The position numbers and the translations under genes were made by a program. The notes under the pieces were generated by a model. The model was not told the origin of the DNA and did no database searches. It saw nothing but the letters and a program-made list of their open reading frames with translations. 64,000 nucleotides of DNA from Polydactylus sextarius (taxonomy: Eukaryota > Chordata > Actinopteri > Polynemidae): assembly GCA_016801845.1 (NCBI GenBank), contig CM028928.1, positions 13,893,827 through 13,957,826 of the forward strand. The letters run 5' to 3'. This document shows, one piece after another, positions 37,030 through 51,157 of the stretch (position 1 is the stretch's first letter; every line of letters begins with the position of its first letter).

Positions 37030-37230
37030 ACTGATGTCTTCAGGATGCAACATGGTGTCCATCCATCTGTTCAGCCTTATTTCTTTGAATGCAATATCTG
37101 AAGAACACTTTGAGGGAATGTTTCTAAATGTGGAAGAAATGTTCACATACACTCAAGGTCAAGGTCACTGTGACCTCACAAACATGTTTTGGGCCATTCA
37201 CTTCAATTTAAACTGCAATTAACTAAAATG
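37030..37230 (+). mobile_element. teleost interspersed repeat carrying nuclear-receptor sites, internally deleted
   Basis: GAATGCAATATCTGAAGAAC, CTTTGAGGGAATGTTTC and GGTCAAGGTCACTGTGACCT match in order a repeat I recall from many percomorph intergenic regions. Relative to that remembered form, a section between the TGTTCACATACACTC part and the AAGGTCA part is missing. No coding capacity is seen and no terminal repeats were resolved. It is probably a non-autonomous element, but its class is unknown to me. Confidence 0.6.
37153..37176 (+). promoter_or_regulatory. perfect ERE palindrome overlapping two ERR/SF-1-type half-sites
   Basis: AGGTCA-CTG-TGACCT at 37162-37176 is an exact match to the consensus estrogen-response element (inverted AGGTCA, 3-bp spacer). 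TCAAGGTCA, the extended half-site used by ERR and SF-1 type receptors, occurs at 37153-37161 and 37159-37167. The second copy shares its AGGTCA with the palindrome. The sequence match is direct, while receptor binding in a cell is inference. The sites are part of the interspersed repeat, so many genomic copies may carry them. Confidence 0.55.
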
Positions 37231-37385
37231 ACAAACTAAATGAATTACTACATACTAGACACACAAAGAGAGGCTAGCTCTCAGAAAAATAAATATAAAA
37301 TTGCGTATTGTTTGATTCATAGCATACTGAACTGAGACCACTGTATCGAACTGTTCAATACAGATAGGGTATTGTTACACCCCTA

Positions 37386-41533
<4,148 letters not shown>

Positions 41534-41537
41534 ATAG

Positions 41538-41964
41538 TGGACATTAGTTTTTGTTATGTTTTGCTTTCTGTTAATCACTCTCTCTCTCTCTGAGGTCTGC
41601 TGCTGGGGGCGTGTCCACACATGTGGATGCAGTCACAGCAGGGAACAATCAGCCTGTTAGCAGGGATTTGGTTTAATTTGGCTTTTGTTAGAAATTTCCT
41701 TAGTTTAACATACGTTTTACTTTTATCTGTATTAGTTATTCAGTTATTTCATTTGTTTATGTAAATAGTTATGTAATCACTTTTGTTAAAGGTAATTGTG
41801 TAGTGGTTAATTGGCTCTAACTGATTTGAGGGGAGTGGCTTTGGCCAGGGTATATAGGCTATGTGGCTGGGCAGTGGAGAGGGGGAGAAACAGAAGGCTG
41901 GCTGCTGCTGAAGCTCAGCTGCACCTGGGGAGACACAGGCGCCTGTCCACCATCACCACATGCA

Positions 41965-41997
<33 letters not shown>

Positions 41998-42221
41998 GTG
42001 ACTAAATCATTTGTAACTGTTTTTTTTTTTTTTTTTTTTGTCAAAGAAAAGTAAAAGAGAACGAGAGCTCTAAACTCAAAAAACCTCTGTGGTCCGATGT
42101 CCTTTTTTGTCTGATGTTTATTAAGTGGATTTATTAGTTAAGTTTATTATTATTATTTGTGGACCTCAACACCTCTGGTCTACATCATTTAAAAGGGGTT
42201 ATCTACCATTGAAACCCTACA
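41538..42221 (+). mobile_element. probable solo LTR of an LTR retrotransposon
   Basis: A block of about 0.67-0.68 kb with LTR-like anatomy. It has a TATA-type GGTATATAGGC near 41859 and a GC-rich stretch just downstream where transcription would begin. Two poly-T tracts follow (41967-41996, 42021-42039), with GGTGACTAAATCATTTG between them, which recalls fish Gypsy-type LTRs. The terminus CCCTACA is at 42215-42221. A 5' start at TGGACATTAG (41538) gives TG...CA ends and 4-bp ATAG duplications (41534-41537, 42222-42225). A start at TGTTATGTTTTG (41552) is equally LTR-like but has no matching flank. No gag or pol coding sequence lies beside it, so it would be a solo LTR. Confidence 0.45.
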
Positions 42222-42318
42222 ATAGTATATTCCAGATATAAATATATTTTTTGTGTTTATGTAACATGACAAGAAAAAAAAACACATTTTAATGTTGCAT
42301 TCAATAACACATTTATTT

Positions 42319-42522
42319 CCCAGCTGACTGTGGGCGAGTATACCCTGAAGAGTCTGTCACAGCACAGACATAGACAACCACACGCACTCACATTCACATA
42401 TATGGGCAATTTGGAGTAATCAATTAACCTAACCTGCATGTCTTGGGACTGTGGGAGGAAACCAGAGTACTTGGAATAAACCCACGCAAACAGGGAGAAC
42501 AATAACCACTGCATCAACACAG
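42319..42522 (-). mobile_element. SINE-like element on minus strand, internally deleted
   Basis: Read on the minus strand it gives GATGCAGTGGTTATT, then GTTCTCCCTGTTTGCGTGGG, GTTTCCTCCCACAGTCC, AAGACATGCAGGTTAGG and CAAATTGCCCATATATG, ending near CAGTCAGCTGGG. This is the same overall repeat type as at 30437 and 31762. The part between the CAGTGGTTA word and GTTCTCCC is missing, and the GGAT tail is absent. It lacks the 17-bp duplication of the other two copies, so it belongs to another subfamily. Confidence 0.75.
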
Positions 42523-43344
42523 TTTTCCTCCAGCTACAGTGGACTGGTACTTACTATTCTGTAACAACTTAACAACTAATGTCTTTTTTATTTCAGCTGT
42601 TGCTTTGGTGAGTGCAGTGTTATCACTGTAGAGAGCAGTATAATATTGCAACATCCTGCCTTTGAATAGATTTTGCAGGAAGATCAAATATTCTGGACAG
42701 TATCAAGGATATTGTATAATAAAGAGTAAGTGCTAATGTCTGTGGTGTGATGAGGTTGAAACAGAATTGAGACATAATTTTTCTTTTCTTTTTCTCACAT
42801 AAATCTGTGAATATCACAGAATTTCATTTTTCCTACAAATTTATGACTTAATTGTAACTGAGTAAGAGTATCAAAGATTTTTCATGTGAATGCATTACTT
42901 CTTAATTTTAAAGAATATAAAATGTTTCTTTGTGGTAAATTTGCGAAGCACAAATTTTCCACTTTAATCTCGGGAAATATCTCAGTGAATATATGACTTT
43001 AATCTTGATTCTGTTCTTTTTTTCTCTCAGAATATCACATTTATGCCCAAGCTCCATATTTTTCCTCCTAAAATGATCCAAATGACCTAAATACACTGCT
43101 ACACAAGCTCGAGAACATGGAAAAACAAGCAAAAAAGAATGCAATGCCCCCTTTTTCTTACTTTATGCATTTTTTAAAACTGTGTCTTATAATGCTCCTT
43201 AATCACACACAGTTCACATACTGTTCACATACAGTACTGGCTTGATTTAACCAGAGACAGCATGTCTGCCTCCAGAGAAGTTTTACCTTTGGAAGATGTC
43301 TGTAGAACTAAAAATCCTATCTGTGCAGCTTAAGCCTCCCTGAA

Positions 43345-43490
43345 ATCACTCCCACCTTCACCCCACTGTGGGTTCACTGTGTTGCTCGAGGACACTTTTA
43401 CACCAGATGACACATATGCTATTACAGGAATCCAACCCATGACCTTCCAGTTAGACAGCGTTCCCTCTCTTTGCCACACAGCGTTGCAGA
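43345..43490 (-). mobile_element. tRNA-derived SINE fragment
   Basis: On the minus strand a box B-like GGTTGGATTCC (plus-strand 43427-43437) lies within GGTCATGGGTTGGATTCC. It is followed by a tail region reading AAAGTGTCCTCGAGCAACAC. These words match a common teleost tRNA-related repeat. Box A is degenerate (near 43472-43483), so activity is unlikely. The 84-codon minus frame here is spurious. Confidence 0.6.
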
Positions 43491-43985
43491 GCACCTGTTC
43501 AGTGTTACTGGCGCAAATCATCAAAAATCTTCTCAACCCTAATCCAGTATTTCCTGATAGGATAAAACAAGTTTTTGACACAGGAAAGCAGGAAATAAAG
43601 TAGGATTGTTGGGAGTGGTAACTGCTGTAAAGAGAGATTCAGAACTTGCTTGTTTCACTCTGTTAGTAACAACAATCTTTCAGACAGCTCACTGGGATTC
43701 ACTCGCTGTCTTATTTGAATATACACCAGGCTGAGGAGGAACACCTTATCACAGAGATGTGAGCTACTGTGATAAACCAGCTGCATTGAGCTGATAAGCA
43801 CCAAAATTATATTTTCTCTACATGCCTGCACTAATTGAAAAAAGAGTCTCTCAGGTTTCAGCCAGTCACCATTTAATGTGTTTAATCTTTTTTTTTAAAT
43901 GATGCAAGAAGTGCACAAAATTGCACCACAGTCTACTCCCCATCTTATAATGAATAAATTAATAAATAAATAAAATATTACGTGG
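43491..43985. other. gene-less stretch
   Basis: Nothing recognisable except AAAT tetranucleotide repeats near 43953-43974, just before a GC-richer island. Confidence 0.6.
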
Positions 43986-44289
43986 ATGCTTGCCCTCTTT
44001 TTTCCTGACCACCTGCTGCTTTCAACAAAGTCTTCGCACCTGGAAGCTGACATCATCAGTATTCATCCCGCCTCTTCCCCTCCTGTCGCCTCTCACAAAG
44101 GTGCCCTCAGGGCATTAGTGGTGAACCTCTACCCACATGGGACCTGTTGGTTCCCCTGACACCTGTCTCCCTCAGGTTGACCCCAGTCACGCTATGGATC
44201 ACGCTACAATGCCTCCAAGTCTGAATCTGCCGGCATACTCAGACATTGACAGGCAGCTACCACTGGCAAACATGCAGTGGGATTTTTGA
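43986..44289 (+). other. GC-richer island with overlapping short open frames, possible exon or exon relic
   Basis: A C-rich 0.3 kb island in AT-rich DNA. One frame starts with ATG at 43986 and runs 57 codons to a stop at 44154. The next frame is open from 44122, has ATG codons at 44137 and 44194, and ends with TGA at 44287. The latter part reads SLNLPAYSDIDRQLPLANM, which has a protein-like mix of residues. CCCTCAG at 44169-44175 could be a splice acceptor leading into this frame. I recognise neither product. C-rich DNA gives protein-like translations in several frames, so this may be non-coding. Confidence 0.2.
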
Positions 44290-45940
44290 AAACAAAGGAA
44301 ACCTTCCGGGGAACGAATTAAATGTATCACCAGTAAGATCATATTTATTTGAACAAGTCTGGTCACTTTCACGGTCTGGTTGACTATTGATTGTCGAGCC
44401 CTTCAGCAGAGAGATACACTTAATGGAATTAAAAAGTTTGCTGGAATTGACTTGGAAAAGGCCACGGAAAGAAGTCAACGTCGAAAACAACTAGACAGAA
44501 ATCTCTTCCAAGACAAATCAATAGTTATCACCATCTACACTGTATATGATGTTGAAATCTTTATTTTCTTTTCGTCAGTGGAAGCATGTAAAGGACAATT
44601 TAGTTTTGTGTAATGCCCCTCAATGAATGCTTAGGGAGCCCTAAAAAGCTGGTGGAAAAACTGAAGAAAAATCTAGTAGCTGTCTTCACTGTGGGCTTAC
44701 TGAAGCAGTAAAAATGTCCATTTGCATATGTTCTACAAACTCAATACCTGATAGCATTGTCCATTATGGGAACATTATACAGCATCTGTCTACAAAACTG
44801 ATGAAATACGGGCTTGGTAGATCCTGGTCCATGGTTATTTGTGTTCCCTGGATCATTTTATGCAACAGAGAGAACAGAATAACCATGTTTTGTGAATTGA
44901 GTTGACTCAGTGCTGCTACCGCTTCAGCATGTAGCCACTCATTACTCATTCATGTTGGCTCCTGTCAGATTTTGCCACCTACACCACTGTCAAATCTGCT
45001 TAAAAGCTGCTTAATTTATTTTAATGTAATGGTTTACATTGATTTAAATCTCTGTGATTACAGATCCTAATTAAAAACACAGGCCTGTTTTACAACCATG
45101 TTTACAAACAGCACTGATGTAAACAAATATTTTACAACATCATAAAACATGAATCGGTTATGTGTAGTTGTGTGTAGCGTTAGCTGTATGCTTAAAGTCC
45201 CGCCCACTTTAATCTGCATGTCTCTTTTTGCATTAAGGGCTTTAATTTCTTTTTGTCCTTTACCTGATCTTAGCTGCCATATATTGTCACTGTATACAGT
45301 CACACATACTGACTCTGCAAAGTTGTACAGGCTGGAACTTTTCTGCTGATGAAGCAAACTGTTCACTTGTTCCACATAGTGAGCCATGAAAGTGACTCTG
45401 TGTTTTACATCCTAACTGCACATAGTAATTTACCTTGCAGAAGCTGCATGGACCACACAACAACTTAAAGTAAAAGGCAAAGGGTGTGCCTCTTCATTTT
45501 TAACCTCTGAGACACAAATTTGAAAGATTCAGGTAATTGTATCTAAAGGTTTTCTTGCTTCTTGCAGAAATAATCTAGCTCTCATTTTGAGGGTGAATGC
45601 TGCTGGCAAGCAACAAAATCTAACTGGACAATTACCCTGCAGGAAATTGCGAGGAGAGTGATGCAGTGGCTGTTGAAGTCGCTTCTGCAAGAATTGTACT
45701 GTTGTTGCTTTGAGGCAATGCTATGATGATAAGATACTACGTTGCTAAGATGCTAGGATGATGTAATGAACTTTTAAAAAAAAAAATTCTCTCCTCATCT
45801 GTTTTTCTATAATGAATAGGCAAAGATGAATTGATGATGAAATATGATACGATTACATTTTTGGCGACTAGCATTGCAAAAAAAAAAATCCTTTTGCATC
45901 TCATTTTATCCTACTTTCATATCATTGGTCATTGTTATAT
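44290..45940. other. gene-less stretch
   Basis: Open frames of up to 106 codons with no domain, promoter or splice support. No repeats beyond short A runs. Confidence 0.55.
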
Positions 45941-46083
45941 CAAGGTAAGTGAAGGTAGACAGTAAAGTGGAGAGAAGAGTGAGGGAATGACATGCAAAAA
46001 TAATTGGCATTGCCAGGATTTGAACTGGCAAGCTGCTGTATTTAAGTCATCTGCTCTAACCACCCAGCCATCTGTCCTATGAA
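45941..46083 (-). mobile_element. tRNA-derived SINE with recognisable box A and box B
   Basis: On the minus strand box A reads TGGCTGGGTGG (plus-strand 46060-46070) and box B reads AGTTCAAATCC (plus-strand 46016-46026). Each has about one departure from the RNA polymerase III consensus, and the spacing is tRNA-like. The downstream part (GTCATTCCCTCAC...TCTACCTTCACTTACC) matches a SINE tail that I recall from spiny-rayed fishes. This is the best-preserved tRNA-like head in the window. Confidence 0.72.
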
Positions 46084-47494
46084 TGAACAAATGTACAAAA
46101 TCTATATAAAAACACAGACACAAGGCTTGTTTAATTGGAGAATTACAGACAGGTGTGTGGACCTTGTAATCACAGCACTCAAACAAGCAGACAATGTCTT
46201 TGCACAGAGCTCAAACTACTGCTATTTATTTAAAAAGTAAAAGTGTCATCGACAAAATCTTGTGTCAAAAATGACATACAGTAAATACAGTACAGTGGAC
46301 AACACAGTAAATTAGAAAAAAAACCAAAAAACTGTAATTTCTGCTTTTCTCATAAAATCTTTCTCTGGATTAATTATGTAAGTGACTGAAACAGTTGAGC
46401 CATAATCTTGTCACTTAGAGGCTTCTAATTCAAAAACAGTAAATGCTATTGTTTAGATAGACAAATTGTATGAAACATGTCCAGAGTGACTACAACTTTT
46501 GAAAAAATCATACGTGTACAGTGAAATTTGTGTCTGTGAGCACTGTGTAAAGAAAAAAATATCAAAGCCTTTTGTGAAAGCCTCCTCACTCTGGGCTCCA
46601 CTGTGGTGTAAACATTCTGCACCATACACACCCATTATAAAGTCTTAATGTCTCCAAAATTGATCATGTCATTGATCTGTGACAGATCACAAAGTATACA
46701 ACCTATCTAAAATGTTAAATGCCATGTCAAGACACTAGACCAAACTAGATGTTTTTTCACCTTTTCTAATTCATTCGCGAAGGGGAAATGTTGCTCAAAT
46801 TCTGTGTCGTGAAAAATTCACTTTTGTAAGAAATAATAATGGCATACTGATTCTGATCGAGCTGCACGTTTTGATGTATCTGTGTGCAATGATTGGTGAT
46901 TGGGTTATTTTAAATTTAAAAATGTACGGAAGAAAAAAAAATTAGAAATAGGGACATGTAGAAGAACAATAGTTTGCAAAGCTTAGCAATGCATCACTGA
47001 TAAAGAAAGACCTTATTTTCTTTTCTTTCTGAATTAATACAGATAATGTCAATTGTCTCAGACTAAACATCTTAGGTAATTAGCTATAAATTAGCTAATT
47101 ACAAAGAGGTACCAATTACAAAGAGTCAAAGTTAATTTATCCCCAATTTGCCCTCAGCAGAAGGTTACAGAAACCTGATCCAGGGTCTTTGTTGTTCCAG
47201 ATGTTTGGTTCAGCGCCACTTTCTATAATCAGTCAAGGAGCTCATCCACAACTCCTGCGCAGCATCTCTTTCAAGAGATGTTTGAATAGCTAAAGCTGAA
47301 AGGACATGTTAATTCCAACCATATGCAACTATAAGTAATTACCTGTCCGCTTGTTTTAAAGTATGAATATATTTACTTAATACAGCCTCTTTATTGTTCT
47401 CTGTGTCAATTTCTAAGCTTGTCTTTGTGATCTGTTCATATTCTTTTATGCTATTGTGCTATGCTATTGTTTTCTCGATAAGATTGACATAAGA
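46084..47494. other. gene-less AT-rich stretch
   Basis: Nothing recognisable. Short duplicated words such as ACAAAGAG near 47100-47125 and TGCTATTGTGCTA near 47450 are present. Confidence 0.6.
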
Positions 47495-47526
47495 AGAATT
47501 AGACTCGCTACAGCGAGTCTAATTCT
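47495..47526. repeat. perfect 32-bp palindrome, 15-bp arms, 2-nt centre
   Basis: AGAATTAGACTCGCT (47495-47509) and AGCGAGTCTAATTCT (47512-47526) are exact reverse complements around AC. Perfection over 15 bp with mixed base composition is unlikely by chance at any one place. It is too short for a known transposon and no T run follows. Confidence 0.9.
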
Positions 47527-48726
47527 CAGCACTTCATGAATAAAAGGTAGCATTCAGTGTAATGATATTTGTTATGGATATTGATGGTGATGTGGATATT
47601 CAGCCCATGTACAGTTGTGTTCAGTAATTAACAGGAAATTAAGTTGTGTTTTGACTTCATGTTCAACCATCTCCATATCTGCAGCAATGTCTCCAGCTCC
47701 CAGATAATGACGTCCTCTGCATTTTTTTGCCCACAAACATTTCCCCAGCCACTGATCAACGTCCTCCTTTCTGTGTATGGTCTGTCATGTCACACTTGCC
47801 TCTGCAGCTGTGATGTGAGATGCACGAAGACTCTGGTGTTAGGCCAGAGTGTTGCTTGTCTTGTGATGCCGAGTCCTCTGGTGAGAAATGACACTAAATT
47901 TGTTTCCCATCATGCTACCTGGGCAGTCACGTATGATTAACGTACCCCTGCCAACTGACCCATGACGTGTTTTTCTCCCAATCTGACTAGGCCTGCTTGG
48001 GCAGTCACAGCACATGTATCACCCCTCTGACTCGCACAGCGTATGGTAAAGTCAGCGATTTAACCTAACACTTACTTGTGTGTTGCACTCACATCTGGCA
48101 GAGTGTGCACTTGTCTTGGTCCTTTAACATGTAAACAGATTTTTTTTTTCTCAAATTGTTGGCAAGGTTTATGAGTAAAAGGATTTGCTCTGTTTGCAAT
48201 TCAATCCACTGCAGGAAACCTTTCTGACACCATTACTTTTTGAACACAGTGATGTAGTTTCATACTTTCAAGTGCAGCACCTGGAAATACAGGTTCATGC
48301 ATAAACTAGCCAGGTGACATCTTTACACCAACTACAGGAGTGATAAGAAGAGACATACATTTAAAACCATGCAAGGTGTAAATAAAAAAAATGGAATACG
48401 TTTCATGTAACATGGCTACATGTGTACACGGATGACTTACTTTGCTTCAGATAGATAAGCAAAACTGAGATGTTATAGGAAGACAGGCAGTATAAATTGA
48501 GAGTATGGAAGGCAAAGGAAATACAGTGCAAGCTGGGTCTCCCACAGACGTGTGAAATGTGTTCGTGTTGGCCTTTAGAGAGAAAAATTGGAAAGACTAG
48601 ATGACAGTTTGGGGAGGCACAGAGGGAAAGAGGAGATCTGTCTTCCACAGAGACCTTGTCTGTGAAAAGAAGATATGGAAGGGACATGCTTACAGATCCA
48701 TGGACAAAACAAGGCATGCAAGCGTG

Positions 48727-48746
48727 CACACACACACACACACACA
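48727..48746. repeat. (CA)n microsatellite
   Basis: An uninterrupted CA run of ten units. Minus-strand frames through it read Cys-Val runs and are spurious. Confidence 0.95.
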
Positions 48747-51107
48747 AAAACCCAAACTTCCCAAAATATAACTCCCTTACTTAAAAGAAGACCCCAAAAC
48801 TTCACAGTGCTGAAAGTAGGGGGAGAAAAAAAATCTTGATGGAGTGAACTGCATGAGGCTGCAAATGCGTGCTCAGGGAGTAGAGAAAAATAGCGGTTGA
48901 TGTCACATGCTAAACTGAACATCTCTTTGTTAGTTGTGCACAAGAATAAAAGTGACATGCTGCATGTCAAAAATATTCATCAGAAGAACTTTTTAAAAGT
49001 CGGTTCTCTTTGATATTGTGAGCGTTGAAACCTTTGATGCCTAATTTTGACATTATAACTGGTATCTAACTTCTGACTATTACAGTAGATGATACCATAA
49101 AAAAAAAAAAAACCTCAACAACACTAATTATGTGTTTATGTGGCATGCACATGTTGTTCTGCTTTCTTCTGCGAATTGCAGGACAACATGTGAAAGTGTT
49201 CATGGTTGTATCTAAAAGCAAGCGTTCATTTTCAGAACATGTTTTTGAGGCACAGCGGTCAAGCCCTGAAAACCAACCTGTGAACATGACCCCTATCAAC
49301 ATTGTCTGTGAGTAACTGCTGGAGGAAAAAATAGCCATGGAGGAAAGTTAGTGAAGCTCAAAGAGTTCAAAGGGCTTAAATTAGAGTTACGCAAGAAGAT
49401 TAGAAAGAGAAAACAAACAGTAGGTAGTGGCAGAGCACTTTCTCTGAACTAGAAACTGTACCTCCTTGAAATGGGAGGGGGGATATATACTGAGCAAGAC
49501 ATGAGAGACTGAGCAGAACCTAATTTAAATTGTGCTTTATTTTAGAGGTACAATGGAAAAAGACCACAGAGGATTCACTCATCAAACAAGCCAGGAACTG
49601 TCTCCATGGGCAGGAGAAGAAAAAAGGAATAATAATTGTGTACACTCTGAAGGTCTAAGATTTGTCATTATAGAATGGAAGAACAGAGGGAGAAATAATA
49701 AGCAAGGGATTTCTAGCGTTATTTAAGGAAGTTCTAATCATTAGTCCGCTGTGCAGCGTGGTCAGAGAAGCCACCAAGGCCTCCTCCTGTGAAAAGAACA
49801 TGATCAAAAGAGGATGAAGGTTAAATAAGTTTACTGTTAGGAAGACGAGAAAATTGACAGGCATTTCTTCTCTGTCTGTTTTTCCGACAAAAACAAGAAA
49901 TAGCATTTGTAAAAAGCCAAAGAAGTAGTTCTAACATGGCAAAATAAAATAGAAGTAGTTTGGCTTTATATAGTCATATAAGCAAAGAAGCCCAATACAG
50001 CTAAATTGCTCAAAATCTATCCAAATCTCACCAATGTGTTGTAAGGTAAAAATCAACAGCCAGTCAGCTGCTGCTCTCCAGATGTCCTTGTGTTTGCCAA
50101 GATGGAGCTCACCCCATTTTTCTCACACAGTCTGTGGCCCCTTTTACACCACAGTACAACATATCTCTTTTGATCTGTCGTCATTAAGGAACACTTATGT
50201 TAAAGACAATTCCAGCATATCCTTAAATACTCATGTTGAACTGAATATCATTTAAAACATGTTGGCTTTTTTTGCTGTCTTGTTATTTCAGTTAATAGTC
50301 ACTCACCCATATTACAATTTAAGACTGAGTAATGCATTTTGTCTTCACACTTACATTAATGTTATTTCTATTTGGAATAAGCTAAACACTGTCATATTTT
50401 CATAGCTGGTAGAAATAATCATATAAGCCACAGGTGATATAACTTTATCTGCTAGCTCCTGGCTGTTAATATAAAACAATACGAGACACCAAATTTGTAT
50501 GAGCACTTTAAATATGATATTGATTCTGCAATATATCCAAGTGCTTCCTTTTTATTGGTGCTCATGCAGTAGGTTTTGAAAAATGCCACAGACCTCTTAT
50601 CAGGCAGATTAGAATGGATTGCTTTTAATATTACCTCAAATAACGGGTCTTTGTTCCAAATGGCTATTTCCCTTCATTGCATGAAAAGTCAACTTCCATT
50701 TGACAAGACATTTAGTATGGCTTATCTGGCACAAACTGTGCATAAAGTTCCAAATTGAACTTTTGGGGAAAATTTGAGGATATTTGTGGGTTTTCTCCCA
50801 GACAAAAAAGAAATTTCAGGCTCATTACATAGATTCCTCCTTCCTGTATATCAATAGGCAAAATGTTACATTTCCCTCTGCCATTAGTCAAAGTGGGCTA
50901 ATTTAAAGAGGGGACACTGCTGGGCCTTGTGTGATAAATGACCCATGTGTGAGCGACCCGCAGTGGGTAATGGAGGGAAAGGGTTCAGTTAAAAGCAGTT
51001 AGAATACAAATATCCATTTTTTTTTTATTCTTTTATTTCAGAGTTGACAAAGTGTGTAAGACATAATGCCCTGTCTGTACAGTTAATCTGGGTGCAGTAA
51101 CCTTAAT

Positions 51108-51116
51108 TTATATATA

Positions 51117-51154
<38 letters not shown>
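51108..51154. repeat. (AT)n microsatellite, interrupted
   Basis: An AT run with one GA interruption near 51118. The ends TGAATAT and ATATTCA make the tract self-complementary. Confidence 0.95.
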
Positions 51155-51157
<3 letters not shown>

